Source of the DNA: Caldanaerobacter subterraneus | GTDB lineage: Bacteria; Bacillota; Thermoanaerobacteria; Thermoanaerobacterales; Thermoanaerobacteraceae | DNA: 41,215 bases | NCBI RefSeq assembly: GCF_004345675.1 | Contig: NZ_SLWU01000023.1 | Location: 1-41,215, forward strand | Reading direction: 5' to 3' | Shown here: piece by piece, positions 6,835-16,663 of the stretch | How positions within the stretch are numbered: position 1 is the stretch's first letter | Layout: every line of letters begins with the position of its first letter | Notes under the pieces: model-generated | Seen by the model: only the letters and a program-made list of their open reading frames with translations | What the model was told of the DNA's origin: nothing | Database searches by the model: none | Made by a program: the position numbers and the translations under genes

Positions 6835-8964
6835 ATGATAGATAAAAAGCAAAAGCCGGTGAAAGAAGAAATTGTGGGAATAATTTTTCTAGCCTTTACT
6901 CTTATTTCTTTTTTAAGCCTCTATACTGACTCAACAGGAATAATTGGCAAACACATAGGAATTTTTTTAAAAGGCTTTTTCGGGACAGGTTCCTATGTAA
7001 TCTCTGCCCTGCTTTTGGTATTTGCCTTGATGTTTTTATTTACAAACAAAAACTTTATAAAGCTTCATCGTTCGATGGCTCTTTTAGGGTTATTCCTCAT
7101 GTTTATAAGTTTAAATCAACTGTACTATTTTCCTGTGCTGACTGATTTTAAGGACTATCTTTCTGTAGCATATATAAGTGGAATTAACAACACAGGCGGA
7201 GGAATAATCGGCAGCCTGATAGTGTATTTTCTTGTTAAAATGGTAGGCATAATTGGAAGCTATATATTATTAATATCCCTCACTGCCATTTTTATAGTCC
7301 TCATAACAGATATTTCTCTTGTCAGTTTGATAAAGAGCTCTTATGACAAGTTAAAAGACCGCAAGAAGGTTTCAGCAAAAAACAAACTTCAAGACAAAAG
7401 GGCAGAAAAAAAGGCAGAAGAGGTAGAATCTAGTGAAGAATTAGTTGAAGTCGAGAAGAAGGAAAGAATTGATGTTCCAATTGAGATAGTAGAACAAGTT
7501 GAAGAAGAAAGAAAAGTTTACGAAAAAGCTTTTTTAGAAAAGGAAGAAGGGGAATACACGCCTCCCCCCATTACTCTTTTAAAGGAGGCAATTCCTTCTC
7601 CTAAAATAAAGAACGAGGTACTTTTAGAAAAAGCAAAAAAGATAGAGGAGACCTTAAGAAACTTCGGCATAGAAGCTAAAGTAGTTCAGGTAACCAAAGG
7701 ACCTGCTATCACCCGCTTTGAACTTCAGCCCAGCGCAGGAGTTAAAGTAAGCCGAATTGTGAGTTTGACAGATGACTTAGCCTTAAGCCTAGCTGCTCCT
7801 TCTGTAAGGATAGAAGCTCCTATACCTGGCAAGTCTGCAATTGGAATAGAAGTTCCAAATGAAAAGATAACTCCTGTATATCTAAGAGAAGTAATTGACA
7901 GCAAAAAGTTCAGAAGCTTTAAATCAGAACTTGCCATCGGCTTAGGAAAGGATATTGCCGGCAATATCGTGATAGCCGACCTTGCCAAGATGCCCCATCT
8001 TTTAATTGCAGGAGCAACTGGCTCAGGTAAAAGTGTTTGCATAAATTCTCTGATAGTGAGTCTTCTTTACAAATCTTCTCCTAAACAAGTTAAAATGATA
8101 CTAATTGACCCAAAGGTAGTAGAACTTAATGTCTATAACGGCATACCTCATCTTTTAACTCCTGTAGTTACAGATCCTAAAAAAGCAGCAGGGGTTTTGA
8201 ACTGGGCAGTGCAGGAGATGATAAGGAGGTACAGTCTTTTTGCAGATCACGGAGTGAGAGATATAGAGAGCTACAATGAAAAGTACAAAGAAGAAAGGCT
8301 ATATAAAATAGTCATAATCATAGATGAGCTCTCAGACTTAATGATGGTATCTCCTGCCGAGGTTGAAGAGTATATATTTAGACTCGCTCAAATGGCAAGA
8401 GCTGCTGGAATACACTTGGTTATTGCTACTCAGAGGCCTTCTGTTGATGTCATAACAGGAGTAATAAAGGCAAACATTCCTTCTAGAATTTCCTTTGCTG
8501 TTTCATCACAGATTGACTCGAGGACTATTCTAGATATGGCAGGGGCCGAAAAACTGCTGGGAAAAGGAGATATGCTTTTTGACCCTATCGGAGCTTCTAA
8601 ACCTATAAGGGTACAGGGGGCTTTCATCTCGGAAGAGGAAGTAGAAGCAGTTGTGAACTTTTTGAAAGAAAACTACAGCCCTCATTATGAAGAAATAAAA
8701 GTTGAAGAAAAAACAAATGGGAAAAATCTCGATGAAGAAGAGGACGAACTCTTGGAAGATGCAGTCTCTGTAATTTTGGAGACAGGTCAAGCTTCTATTT
8801 CCCTCCTCCAGAGAAAGTTGAGAATAGGGTACGCTAGAGCTGCAAGAATTATAGACCAGCTTGAGCAAAAAGGAATAATAAGCGGATACGACGGAGCAAA
8901 ACCGAGGCAAATTATACTGCCCAGAGAAGAAATACAAAAGATTCTAGAAAGGAAGTCGATATGA
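6835..8964 (+). CDS. ftsK: DNA translocase FtsK/SpoIIIE
   Basis: A 709-residue ring-forming ATPase that pumps chromosomal DNA through the division or sporulation septum. Residues 1-165 hold four or five transmembrane helices. Residues 180-230 are a charged Lys/Glu linker, shorter than in Gram-negative FtsK. The motor domain follows, with Walker A GATGSGKS at about residue 394 and Walker [13 protein letters not shown] at about 495. The last 65 residues form the gamma winged helix ([20 protein letters not shown]) that reads polar DNA sites. The start is set by AGGTGAT about 10 bases upstream of the ATG. The stop overlaps the rimO start by 4 bases (ATGA), so the two are translationally linked. 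It heads the rightward core cluster. Confidence 0.95.
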   Translation: MIDKKQKPVKEEIVGIIFLAFTLISFLSLYTDSTGIIGKHIGIFLKGFFGTGSYVISALLLVFALMFLFTNKNFIKLHRSMALLGLFLMFISLNQLYYFPVLTDFKDYLSVAYISGINNTGGGIIGSLIVYFLVKMVGIIGSYILLISLTAIFIVLITDISLVSLIKSSYDKLKDRKKVSAKNKLQDKRAEKKAEEVESSEELVEVEKKERIDVPIEIVEQVEEERKVYEKAFLEKEEGEYTPPPITLLKEAIPSPKIKNEVLLEKAKKIEETLRNFGIEAKVVQVTKGPAITRFELQPSAGVKVSRIVSLTDDLALSLAAPSVRIEAPIPGKSAIGIEVPNEKITPVYLREVIDSKKFRSFKSELAIGLGKDIAGNIVIADLAKMPHLLIAGATGSGKSVCINSLIVSLLYKSSPKQVKMILIDPKVVELNVYNGIPHLLTPVVTDPKKAAGVLNWAVQEMIRRYSLFADHGVRDIESYNEKYKEERLYKIVIIIDELSDLMMVSPAEVEEYIFRLAQMARAAGIHLVIATQRPSVDVITGVIKANIPSRISFAVSSQIDSRTILDMAGAEKLLGKGDMLFDPIGASKPIRVQGAFISEEEVEAVVNFLKENYSPHYEEIKVEEKTNGKNLDEEEDELLEDAVSVILETGQASISLLQRKLRIGYARAARIIDQLEQKGIISGYDGAKPRQIILPREEIQKILERKSI

Positions 8965-10271
8965 AAAACATTGGAATTATCTCATTAGGGTGCCCGAAAA
9001 ACAGCGTTGACTCAGAAAAAATGCTAGCTTTACTGAAAGAAAAAGGGTACAATATAGTAAATGATGAGAAAAAGGCTGATGTCATAATAATAAATACTTG
9101 TGCCTTTATTGAAGATGCCAAAAAAGAATCTATCGAATATATAATCCAAATGGGGGAGCTTAAGAAGAAGAGATTAAAATATCTAATTGCTACTGGATGC
9201 CTTTCTGAAAGGTACAATAAAGAACTTATAAAAGAATTACCTGAATTAGACGCAGTTATAGGAACAGGAGATTTTACGCAAATTGTAGATGTGATTGAAG
9301 AAGTAAAAAAAGGAAAAAAAGTTTTAAAATATGGACATCCAGACCTTTTAAACGACGAAGGAATCCCACGAATTCTTACCACTCCCCCTTATTACGCTTA
9401 TTTGAAGATTGCAGAAGGCTGCAGCAACGCCTGCTCTTTCTGCATAATTCCCAAACTAAGGGGAAAATACAAGAGCCGAAAAATGGAAAATATTATTGAA
9501 GAAGCTCAAGAACTTGCTAGAAAAGGTGTTAAAGAGCTTATCATCATTGCACAGGATACAACAAAATATGGCATTGACCTTTACAAAAAATTAATGCTTC
9601 CTCAACTTTTAAGAGAATTATCTAAAATAGAAGAACTAAAATGGATTAGATTGCTTTATGCCTATCCTGATAGCGTAACTGATGAATTGATAGAAGAGAT
9701 AAAAAACAATGAAAAGATAGTAAAATATATAGACATCCCTTTGCAGCACTCTAGTGAATCTGTATTAAAAAGAATGAACAGAGGTACAACAAGGCGTAAA
9801 ATAGAAGAAGTCATATCAAAACTACGAAGTATACCAGGAATGGTTATGAGGACTACTTTTATGGTAGGATTTCCAGGAGAAACAGAGGAAGAGTTTGAAG
9901 ACTTGAAAAACTTCATAAAGGAAAAAAGGTTTGAGAGAGTAGGAGTTTTTACTTACTCTAGAGAAGAAGGAACCAAGTCCTATTACATGAAGCCACAGAT
10001 AAGAAAAAAGGTTAAGTTAAAGCGACAAGAAGAACTTATGGAAATTCAAAAGCAAATTTCCTACGAATTCAATATGTCAAAAATAGGAACTAAGTTAGAG
10101 GTTTTAATTGAGGGATTTGAAGATGGGGTGTATTACGGAAGAAGTTACATGGATGCTCCAGAGATTGACGGTCTTGTATATGTGAGAAGCGACAAAAAAC
10201 TCTTTCCAGGCGATTTTGTTACAGTAACAGTAGTAGATGCGTTTGAATACGACCTTGTGGGGGAATATTGA
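8961..10271 (+). CDS. rimO: ribosomal protein S12 methylthiotransferase RimO
   Basis: A 436-residue radical-SAM enzyme that adds a methylthio group to an Asp of ribosomal protein S12. The N-terminal UPF0004 domain has the three iron-sulfur Cys at residues 11 (SLGCPKN), 47 (NTCAF) and 80 (ATGCLSE). The radical-SAM motif is CSNACSFC near residue 155. A TRAM domain closes the protein. It is distinguished from the paralogue MiaB, present at 31553-32968, by the SLGCPKNxVDSE start. Both ends overlap their neighbours: ATGA with ftsK, and 4 bases with pgsA. Confidence 0.93.
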   Translation: MKNIGIISLGCPKNSVDSEKMLALLKEKGYNIVNDEKKADVIIINTCAFIEDAKKESIEYIIQMGELKKKRLKYLIATGCLSERYNKELIKELPELDAVIGTGDFTQIVDVIEEVKKGKKVLKYGHPDLLNDEGIPRILTTPPYYAYLKIAEGCSNACSFCIIPKLRGKYKSRKMENIIEEAQELARKGVKELIIIAQDTTKYGIDLYKKLMLPQLLRELSKIEELKWIRLLYAYPDSVTDELIEEIKNNEKIVKYIDIPLQHSSESVLKRMNRGTTRRKIEEVISKLRSIPGMVMRTTFMVGFPGETEEEFEDLKNFIKEKRFERVGVFTYSREEGTKSYYMKPQIRKKVKLKRQEELMEIQKQISYEFNMSKIGTKLEVLIEGFEDGVYYGRSYMDAPEIDGLVYVRSDKKLFPGDFVTVTVVDAFEYDLVGEY

Positions 10272-10807
10272 TGAACCTAGCTAATAAACTGACTATGTCG
10301 CGACTTTTTTTAATACCCGTCTTTATGGTATTTATGCTGGTAAAAATTCCGTATGGAGATTTCATAGCTGCTTCTATTTTTGCCATTGGGGCTTTAACTG
10401 ACAAGTTGGACGGGTATATTGCAAGAAAATATAAACAAATAACAAACTTTGGCAAATTTATGGACCCTTTGGTTGACAAAATAATGGTCACTTCTGCTCT
10501 AATCGCCTTAGTTCAGATGGGAAGGATTGAAAGCTGGATAGTCATAGTCATAATTGCAAGAGAGTTTCTAATCACTGGCATAAGGACAGTCGCTGCAGAC
10601 AAAGGAATTGTAATAGCAGCAAGTAACTACGGAAAATACAAGACGACTTCTCAGATGATTGCAGTTATCGCTTTGATGCTGAACAATTATCCTTTTAGCC
10701 TTGTCAACTTCCCATTTGACAAGATAATGGTGTATATAGCGCTAATTTTGACAATTTACTCGGGTGTGGACTACATTGTAAAATCAAAAGACCTTTTTAA
10801 GGATTGA
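10268..10807 (+). CDS. pgsA: CDP-diacylglycerol-glycerol-3-phosphate 3-phosphatidyltransferase
   Basis: A 179-residue integral membrane enzyme making phosphatidylglycerol phosphate from CDP-diacylglycerol and glycerol-3-phosphate, the committed step to phosphatidylglycerol. The CDP-alcohol phosphotransferase motif is complete: [20 protein letters not shown] followed by LVDK, giving D-G-x2-A-R-x8-G-x3-D-x3-D. Five or six hydrophobic helices surround it. The ATG overlaps the rimO stop, so translation is probably coupled; a G-rich stretch just upstream may serve as a weak ribosome binding site. Confidence 0.93.
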   Translation: MMNLANKLTMSRLFLIPVFMVFMLVKIPYGDFIAASIFAIGALTDKLDGYIARKYKQITNFGKFMDPLVDKIMVTSALIALVQMGRIESWIVIVIIAREFLITGIRTVAADKGIVIAASNYGKYKTTSQMIAVIALMLNNYPFSLVNFPFDKIMVYIALILTIYSGVDYIVKSKDLFKD

Positions 10808-10822
10808 AAAAGAGGTGTTTGT

Positions 10823-12061
10823 ATGAGAGGAGAAATAATTTCTGTAGGCACAGAGCTTTTATTAGGGCAAATTGTAAATACAAATGCCAAGTATCTATCT
10901 GAAAGACTTGCCCTTTTGGGAATTGACATTTATTTTCACACAAACGTAGGGGACAATGAGGAGAGGCTCAAGCAGTGCCTTAAAATCGCCTATGAGAGGT
11001 CAGAGTTGATAATAACCACAGGAGGGCTAGGTCCCACTGTAGACGATATAACAAAAGAAACAATTGCTTCATTTTTAAATCTTCCTCTTGTAGAAAGTGA
11101 GGAAGCAAAGCAAGAGATAATCAACTTTTTTGAAAGGATAGGACAGAAGCCGACAGAAAACAATTTTAAGCAAGCTCTTTTCCCTGCAGGTTCAAAAATC
11201 CTTCCAAACAAGAATGGAACTGCTCCCGGCTTTATACTTGAAAAAGAAGGAAAAATCTTTGTGGTCCTTCCAGGACCTCCTTCCGAACTCATACCGATGT
11301 TCGAGGAACACGTCTATCCTTACCTAAAAAGATTTACCAGTGAAACAATAAAGTCGCGAGTTTTAAAGATATTTGGTTTAGGGGAATCAAAAGTGGAGGA
11401 AATGGTAAGACCCCTACTTCAAGGAAGTAACCCGACTGTGGCACCTCTTGTAGGAGATGGATATGTGACTTTGAGGATAACCGCAAAAGGAAAAGAAGAA
11501 GAGGTTTATGAGATGATAAGCCAAGTAGAGAAAAAAATAAGGGAGATTTTAGGGGAGTATATTTATGCTGTAGACGATGAAGAGATGGAAGAGATAGTGA
11601 TTAAGTTACTTCAAAAGAGGGGATTTACTCTGGCTACCGCGGAGTCCTGCACAGGAGGACTTCTGGCGAAAAAGATAACAGATGTACCTGGGGCTTCAAA
11701 AGTCTTCAATCTAGGAGTTGTGACATACAGCAATGAAGCAAAAGAAAAGGTGCTGGGAGTGAAAAAAAGCACATTAGATGCCCACGGCGCAGTAAGCCCT
11801 GAAACAGCAAAAGAAATGGCTGAAAATGTAAGAGTATTAGCGAAGTCCGATTTGGGCCTTTCTACCACGGGCATAGCAGGGCCCTCAGGAGGTAGCCCTG
11901 AGAAACCTGTAGGACTTGTATATGTGGGATTTGCAACTCCGGAAAAAACTTATGTCAAAAAATTAATGTTAAGCGGTAACAGAGACAGAATACGTACAAG
12001 GTCAATGCTTCACGCGTTTGACATGGTGAGGAGGTACCTTGAAGGAAGGCAAATTGATTAG
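10823..12061 (+). CDS. cinA: CinA: competence/damage-inducible protein, NMN amidohydrolase
   Basis: A 412-residue two-domain protein. The N-terminal MoaB/Mog-like domain starts GEIISVGTELLLGQIVNTNA and carries TTGGLGPTVDD; in this family it hydrolyses ADP-ribose. The C-terminal domain (ATAESCTGGLLAKKITDVPG, TGIAGPSGG) is the nicotinamide mononucleotide deamidase, which recycles pyridine nucleotide. GAGGTG lies 7 bases upstream of the ATG. It sits directly upstream of recA, as in many Firmicutes, where the two are often co-transcribed. Confidence 0.92.
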   Translation: MRGEIISVGTELLLGQIVNTNAKYLSERLALLGIDIYFHTNVGDNEERLKQCLKIAYERSELIITTGGLGPTVDDITKETIASFLNLPLVESEEAKQEIINFFERIGQKPTENNFKQALFPAGSKILPNKNGTAPGFILEKEGKIFVVLPGPPSELIPMFEEHVYPYLKRFTSETIKSRVLKIFGLGESKVEEMVRPLLQGSNPTVAPLVGDGYVTLRITAKGKEEEVYEMISQVEKKIREILGEYIYAVDDEEMEEIVIKLLQKRGFTLATAESCTGGLLAKKITDVPGASKVFNLGVVTYSNEAKEKVLGVKKSTLDAHGAVSPETAKEMAENVRVLAKSDLGLSTTGIAGPSGGSPEKPVGLVYVGFATPEKTYVKKLMLSGNRDRIRTRSMLHAFDMVRRYLEGRQID

Positions 12062-12119
12062 TATAATTATTTTAATACGGAGTATAAAATAATTAATTTG
12101 GTCAGGAGGTAAAAGGTTG

Positions 12120-13145
12120 ATGATTGAAAAGCAAAAGGCTTTAGAAATGGCCATTAGTCAAATAGAAAGACAATTTGGAAAAGGCGCTATTATGAGGCTT
12201 GGCGATACTGCAAAGTTAAACGTAGAAGTTATTCCTACAGGGTCATTGGAATTAGATATTGCATTGGGAGTTGGAGGAGTACCAAGAGGCAGAATAATAG
12301 AAATTTTTGGACCTGAGTCTTCTGGTAAGACCACTTTAGCACTTCACATGATAGCAGAAGCTCAGAAAATAGGAGGAACAGGTGCTTTCATAGACGCAGA
12401 GCACGCACTTGATCCAGTATATGCAAAAAATCTCGGGGTAAACATTGACGATCTACTTGTTGCCCAGCCTGACACAGGAGAGCAAGCTTTAGAGATAGCA
12501 GAAGCTTTAGTAAGAAGCGGAGCAGTAGACATAATTGTGATTGACTCTGTTGCAGCTTTGGTGCCAAAAGCTGAAATAGAAGGAGAAATGGGAGACAGCC
12601 ATGTAGGTCTTCAGGCAAGGCTCATGTCACAAGCTTTGAGGAAGTTGGCAGGTGTTACCAGCAAGTCGAAATCAATTGTTGTGTTCATAAACCAGTTGAG
12701 AGAAAAAGTGGGTGTAATGTTTGGCAATCCTGAAACTACTCCTGGTGGAAGAGCTCTAAAATTTTACGCTACCATAAGATTGGATGTAAGAAAAGTGGAT
12801 AACATCAAACAGGGCAATGAAATTGTGGGAAGCAGGACCCGCGTAAAAGTGGTGAAAAACAAAATAGCACCTCCTTTCAAACAGGCTGAATTCGACATCA
12901 TGTACGGAGAAGGAATATCAAGAGAGGGAAGCATACTTGATTTAGGAACAGCTCTTGATATAATAGAGAAAAGCGGTTCTTGGTACTCCTATAAAGACAT
13001 AAAACTGGGCCAGGGAAGAGAAAATGCAAAGCAGTTTTTAAAAGAAAATAAGGAGATCGCAGAAGAGATTGAGAGGAAAATCAGGGAAAATTTCAATCTT
13101 GCTTACAATAAGATCAAATCAGCTCCTGATGCTATAGTAGAATAG
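12120..13145 (+). CDS. recA: recombinase RecA
   Basis: A 341-residue protein that forms filaments on single-stranded DNA, exchanges strands and triggers LexA self-cleavage. It has [16 protein letters not shown] at the N-terminus, Walker A GPESSGKT at about 65-72, [10 protein letters not shown], the Walker B strand [17 protein letters not shown], and loop L2 with [22 protein letters not shown] at 12104-12109 is followed by TTG (12117, spacing 7) and ATG (12120, spacing 10), so either may be used. No GAAC-N4-GTTC LexA box lies in the 58 bases after cinA, so any SOS control would act further upstream or through another sequence. Confidence 0.97.
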   Translation: MIEKQKALEMAISQIERQFGKGAIMRLGDTAKLNVEVIPTGSLELDIALGVGGVPRGRIIEIFGPESSGKTTLALHMIAEAQKIGGTGAFIDAEHALDPVYAKNLGVNIDDLLVAQPDTGEQALEIAEALVRSGAVDIIVIDSVAALVPKAEIEGEMGDSHVGLQARLMSQALRKLAGVTSKSKSIVVFINQLREKVGVMFGNPETTPGGRALKFYATIRLDVRKVDNIKQGNEIVGSRTRVKVVKNKIAPPFKQAEFDIMYGEGISREGSILDLGTALDIIEKSGSWYSYKDIKLGQGRENAKQFLKENKEIAEEIERKIRENFNLAYNKIKSAPDAIVE

Positions 13146-13168
13146 CCCCTGTAAGGGGTTATTTTGTT
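13146..13168 (+). terminator. weak intrinsic terminator after recA
   Basis: CCCCT (13146-13150) pairs with AGGGG (13154-13158) around a 3-base loop, followed by TTATTTTGTT. The stem is short, so it probably attenuates rather than stops transcription into recX. Confidence 0.45.
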
Positions 13169-13183
13169 AAAAGGTGAAGAAGT

Positions 13184-13777
13184 ATGCTAATTACTAGAAT
13201 CATAAAGAGAGAAAAAAGTTCAAAGTACGATGTATTTATTGACGGAGAATATGCTTTTACCTGCGATGCTGAAACTTTCTTTATGCTGGGAATTGAGGAA
13301 GGAAAAGAGATAACCAGTGAACAGTATAAATATTATGTAAACTACATAGAGGCTAAAGAAGCTAAAAACCACGCTTTTAGACTCCTTTCGAGAAAAATGC
13401 TTACAGAAAAACAGCTTGCAGATAAACTCAAATTAAAAGGCTTTTCTGAGGAAGCAATAGGAGAAGCAGTATCAAAAGCAAAAGAATACGATTATGTAAA
13501 TGATGAGAATTACGCTAAATTTTTTGTGGAAGAAAAAATGCAAAGTCTGTACAGCAGAAGAAGGATATACTATGAGCTTTTGAAAAGAGGCGTAGAGAAA
13601 GAGATAATAGAAAAGGTATTAGAAAGTATTTACCCTCACGAGAAAGAAGTGGAAGTAATAAGGCAGATTGTGGAGAAAAAGAAAAACTCCCACAGAGAAA
13701 TTCAAAAATTAAAAAAATATCTCTATACCAATGGCTTTGAAATTGAAAATATTGAAAAGGCATTGAACTTGACATAA
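13184..13777 (+). CDS. recX: regulatory protein RecX
   Basis: A 197-residue helical protein of three repeated three-helix units that binds RecA filaments and limits their activity. Diagnostic blocks are RLLSRKMLTEKQLADKLKLK, YDYVNDENYAKFFVEEKM and SRRRIYYELLKRGVEKEIIE. The N-terminal extension (YDVFIDGEYAFTCDAET) is usual for Firmicutes. AAGGTGAAG precedes the ATG. It lies 38 bases after recA, separated only by a weak hairpin, which allows partial read-through and so a lower level than RecA. The rny promoter -35 sits in its last codons. Confidence 0.92.
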   Translation: MLITRIIKREKSSKYDVFIDGEYAFTCDAETFFMLGIEEGKEITSEQYKYYVNYIEAKEAKNHAFRLLSRKMLTEKQLADKLKLKGFSEEAIGEAVSKAKEYDYVNDENYAKFFVEEKMQSLYSRRRIYYELLKRGVEKEIIEKVLESIYPHEKEVEVIRQIVEKKKNSHREIQKLKKYLYTNGFEIENIEKALNLT

Positions 13778-13797
13778 TTTTGTAAAGGGTCTAAAAT
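13769..13797 (+). promoter_or_regulatory. sigma-A promoter of rny
   Basis: TTGACA at 13769-13774, a perfect -35 just before the recX stop, and TAAAAT at 13792-13797 are 17 bases apart. Transcription should begin at about 13803-13804. This leaves the ATG at 13803 at the very first base of the message, or just outside it. Confidence 0.7.
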
Positions 13798-13832
13798 AGA
13801 ATATGAATCATCTACTAAGGAGGTGTAGGAGT

Positions 13833-15374
13833 ATAAGCTATGTTGGATTGATAATCACAGCACTTATTGCAATACTAATCGGCTTTCTAGCAGGTTTTCT
13901 GTCACGCAAAGTCATTGCAGAGTCTAAAATAAAAAGTGCCGAAAACCTGGCGCGGACTATTCTAGAAAGCGCTAAGAAGGACGCTGAGAATAAAAAGAGA
14001 GAAGCCTTACTGGAAGCCAAAGAAGAAATTCACCGCTTAAGATCCGATTTTGAAAAAGAAGTAAGAGACAGAAGAGGTGAACTTCAAAGACTTGAAAAAA
14101 GGCTTCTCCAAAAAGAAGAGATACTTGAAAAAAGAGCCGAAAGTCTCGAACAAAAAGAAATCTTATTAGAACAAAAGCAAAAAGAAATTCAACAGCTAGA
14201 AGAACAAATAACTCTGCTTCACAAAAAACAACTGGAGGAATTGGAAAGAATCTCCGGTCTTACTCAGGAAGAAGCGAAAAGTATACTGTTAGAAAGTGTA
14301 CAGAAAGAAATACAGCATGACATGGCAGTAATGATTAAAGAAATGGAAAACAAAGCCAAAGAAGAAGCAGACAGAAGAGCAAGAGAAATCGTGGGATTAG
14401 CTATACAGCGATGTGCCGCTGACCATGCGGCAGAAACAACTGTTTCAGTAGTTACACTGCCCAACGATGAGATGAAAGGACGCATTATTGGAAGAGAAGG
14501 TAGAAACATAAGGACAATTGAAACTCTTACAGGAATTGACCTAATAATTGACGATACACCTGAGGCAGTAGTAATCTCTGGTTTTGATCCGATAAGAAGA
14601 GAAATAGCGAGAATTGCCCTTGAGAAGTTGATTGAAGATGGCAGAATACACCCAGCAAGGATAGAGGAAATGGTAGAAAAAGCCAAGAAAGAAGTAGACA
14701 ACATGATAATAAAGGCTGGAGAAGAAGCGGCTTTTGAAGTAGGCGTACACGGATTGCACCCTGAACTCATAAAACTTCTGGGAAGACTCAAATTCAGAAC
14801 TAGCTATGGTCAAAATGTTCTCAAGCATTCCATAGAAGTTGCTCATCTTGCTGGGCTTATGGCTTATGAATTAGGGGCAGATGCCTCAATTGCTAAAAGA
14901 GCAGGGCTTTTGCACGACATAGGAAAGGCTGTAGACCATGAAGTGGAAGGCCCTCACGTGATGATAGGTGCAGAGCTTGCAAAAAGATATCACGAGTCTG
15001 ACGCAGTGGTACATGCGATTATGGCTCATCACAATGATGTTGAGCCTCAAACGATTGAAGCAGTTCTGGTTCAGGCAGCTGATGCGATTTCGGCGGCCAG
15101 ACCGGGTGCAAGGCGGGAGGCTTTAGAGGCTTATATAAAGAGGCTTGATAAGTTAGAGCAAATTGCTAATTCTTTTGAAGGCGTGGAAAAAGCTTATGCT
15201 ATTCAGGCAGGAAGAGAAATAAGGATAATGGTAAAACCTGAGGCTATAAGCGATGACGAACTTGTGATATTGGCTAGAAATATAAGCAAGAAGATTGAAG
15301 AAGAAGTGGAATATCCTGGACAGATTAAAGTGACAGTCATAAGGGAGACGGTGGCTATTGATTATGCAAAATAA
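13833..15374 (+). CDS. rny: ribonuclease Y
   Basis: A membrane-anchored endoribonuclease that starts mRNA decay in Firmicutes. It has an N-terminal transmembrane helix ([18 protein letters not shown]), a long coiled coil (Glu/Lys/Gln-rich, about residues 30-190), a KH domain with [20 protein letters not shown], and an HD phosphohydrolase domain with the metal-binding HD in [12 protein letters not shown]. The start is uncertain. The longest frame begins ATG 13803 (523 residues), but the promoter places that codon at the transcription start. AAGGAGG at 13817-13823 points 9 bases further to ATA 13833 (513 residues). The next standard codon is TTG 13848, 24 bases from that Shine-Dalgarno. I chose 13833 as the position best supported by it. 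Confidence 0.9.
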   Translation: MSYVGLIITALIAILIGFLAGFLSRKVIAESKIKSAENLARTILESAKKDAENKKREALLEAKEEIHRLRSDFEKEVRDRRGELQRLEKRLLQKEEILEKRAESLEQKEILLEQKQKEIQQLEEQITLLHKKQLEELERISGLTQEEAKSILLESVQKEIQHDMAVMIKEMENKAKEEADRRAREIVGLAIQRCAADHAAETTVSVVTLPNDEMKGRIIGREGRNIRTIETLTGIDLIIDDTPEAVVISGFDPIRREIARIALEKLIEDGRIHPARIEEMVEKAKKEVDNMIIKAGEEAAFEVGVHGLHPELIKLLGRLKFRTSYGQNVLKHSIEVAHLAGLMAYELGADASIAKRAGLLHDIGKAVDHEVEGPHVMIGAELAKRYHESDAVVHAIMAHHNDVEPQTIEAVLVQAADAISAARPGARREALEAYIKRLDKLEQIANSFEGVEKAYAIQAGREIRIMVKPEAISDDELVILARNISKKIEEEVEYPGQIKVTVIRETVAIDYAK

Positions 15375-15386
15375 AGATTTTGAAAA

Positions 15387-15409
15387 AAAGCGTGCGTTTC
15401 GCACGCTTT
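15387..15409 (+). terminator. hairpin after rny
   Basis: AAAGCGTGCG pairs perfectly with CGCACGCTTT around a TTT loop, 12 bases after the rny stop. The T-run beyond the stem is poor (AAAAGTTTATAA), so it may protect the 3' end rather than terminate strongly. Confidence 0.6.
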
Positions 15410-15479
15410 AAAAGTTTATAAATTTGTGCAATAATAATTGGTAGGAGTTTTTCTAAAAAATTTTACTCGGAGGTAGAAA

Positions 15480-16259
15480 ATGAGAATACTCATTATAGGA
15501 GATATAGTTGGAAGACCTGGTAGAAATGCCTTGAAAGAACATCTAGAAGAGTTAAAAAACTTTTATAATGTAAATTTGGTAATAGCAAATGGTGAAAATG
15601 CAGCAGGAGGAAATGGAATAACCAGAAAAGTAGCTGACGAACTTTTTGAAATGGGAATTTCTCTTTTAACTACTGGAAACCACGTATGGGACCAGAAAGA
15701 AATACTTCAGTTCATAGATGAGGAACCTCGAATTTTAAGACCTGCCAACTATCTAGAAGGGACTCCTGGCAGAGGTTCTGCTGTGATAAACCTCGATGGA
15801 GTAAAAGTGGGCGTGTTAAACCTTCAAGGGACTACATTTATGCCCTGCAATAGAAATCCCTTTTTTGTGGCAATAGAAGAGGTAGAAAAATTAAAAGCCG
15901 AGACAAACATTATACTGGTGGATTTCCATGCAGAGGCTACTTCGGAAAAGATAGCGATGGGTTATTTCCTAGATGGAAAAGTGAGCTGCGTTTTTGGAAC
16001 GCATACTCACGTTCAGACAGCCGATGAAAAAATCTTACCAAATGGCACTGCTTATATCACTGATATAGGGATGACAGGGCCTTATGAATCTGTCCTTGGA
16101 ATAGATAAAGAACTGATAATAAAGAGATTTACTTCTTCTGTACCTCTCCGCTTTGAAGTAGCAAAAGGTCCTGCGCAAATAAATGGGATAGTGATTGAGG
16201 TGGATGAAAATACAGGCAAATCTTTGAGCATAGAAAGAATTAATAAAATTTGTACATAA
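15480..16259 (+). CDS. ymdB: YmdB-type 2',3'-cyclic nucleotide phosphodiesterase
   Basis: A 259-residue metallophosphoesterase. Metal-binding motifs are GDIVGRPGR at the start, NGENAAGG, TTGNHVWD, VDFHAEATSEK and FGTHTHVQTAD. In Bacillus this enzyme influences RNase Y targets, biofilm formation and sporulation, and it is usually the gene after rny, as here. GGAGGT lies 8 bases before the ATG. A 105-base spacer with the preceding hairpin separates it from rny, so it may be transcribed partly by read-through. Confidence 0.93.
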   Translation: MRILIIGDIVGRPGRNALKEHLEELKNFYNVNLVIANGENAAGGNGITRKVADELFEMGISLLTTGNHVWDQKEILQFIDEEPRILRPANYLEGTPGRGSAVINLDGVKVGVLNLQGTTFMPCNRNPFFVAIEEVEKLKAETNIILVDFHAEATSEKIAMGYFLDGKVSCVFGTHTHVQTADEKILPNGTAYITDIGMTGPYESVLGIDKELIIKRFTSSVPLRFEVAKGPAQINGIVIEVDENTGKSLSIERINKICT

Positions 16260-16263
16260 AAAA

Positions 16264-16292
16264 GAAGGATTTTTTAAATTGGTGTAGAATAT
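16264..16292 (+). promoter_or_regulatory. sigma-H promoter of spoVS
   Basis: GAAGGATTT (16264-16272) and GTAGAATAT (16284-16292) match the sigma-H consensus elements RnAGGAwWW and RnnGAATww at every specified base. They are separated by 11 bases. Transcription would start near 16300, about 30 bases before the spoVS ATG. Bacillus spoVS is known to be controlled by sigma-H. Confidence 0.75.
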
Positions 16293-16331
16293 TTAAACCA
16301 TGAGAAAATTATTTTTAAGGGGGAAAAAATA

Positions 16332-16592
16332 ATGGAAGTATTAAAAGTTTCAGCAAAATCTAATCCAAATGCTGTAGCAGGGGCATTGGCAGGAGTGATA
16401 AGAGAACGGGGTGGTGCAGAAGTACAGGCTATAGGGGCAGGGGCAATAAATCAAGCTGTAAAAGCTGTCGCAATTGCAAGGGGGTTTGTGGCTCCCAGCG
16501 GGATCGACTTAATTTGCATTCCTGCTTTTACAGATATTGAGATAGACGGGGAAGAAAGGACAGCAATAAAATTGATTGTTGAACCTAGATGA
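16332..16592 (+). CDS. spoVS: stage V sporulation protein S
   Basis: An 86-residue Alba-like protein needed for normal spore coat assembly and septation timing in Bacillus. The whole sequence is diagnostic, for example KVSAKSNPNAVAGALAGVIR and IGAGAINQAVKAVAIARGF. AAGGGGG precedes the ATG by about 8 bases. It has its own perfect sigma-H promoter and its own terminator, so it is a single-gene unit inside the cluster. It marks the organism as a spore former. Confidence 0.97.
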   Translation: MEVLKVSAKSNPNAVAGALAGVIRERGGAEVQAIGAGAINQAVKAVAIARGFVAPSGIDLICIPAFTDIEIDGEERTAIKLIVEPR

Positions 16593-16594
16593 GG

Positions 16595-16622
16595 AATAAC
16601 CTGCGCTTCGCAGGTTATTTTA
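16595..16622 (+). terminator. intrinsic terminator of spoVS
   Basis: AATAACCTGCG (16595-16605) pairs perfectly with CGCAGGTTATT (16609-16619) around CTT and runs into TTTTAAATTTTT. It begins 3 bases after the spoVS stop. It also overlaps the first codons of the longest possible frame of the next gene, which argues against that start. Confidence 0.85.
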
Positions 16623-16663
16623 AATTTTTAGAAAAAATTATGCTAAAAGAAAGGTTGGAGGAA

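Noticed and set aside
12062-12116. LexA/DinR operator upstream of recA
   Set aside because: No GAAC-N4-GTTC or close variant is present in the cinA-recA spacer.
14264-14791. Long minus-strand frame inside rny
   Set aside because: It is Ser-rich low-complexity sequence, as expected from the reverse complement of Glu/Lys-rich coding DNA; no ribosome binding site.
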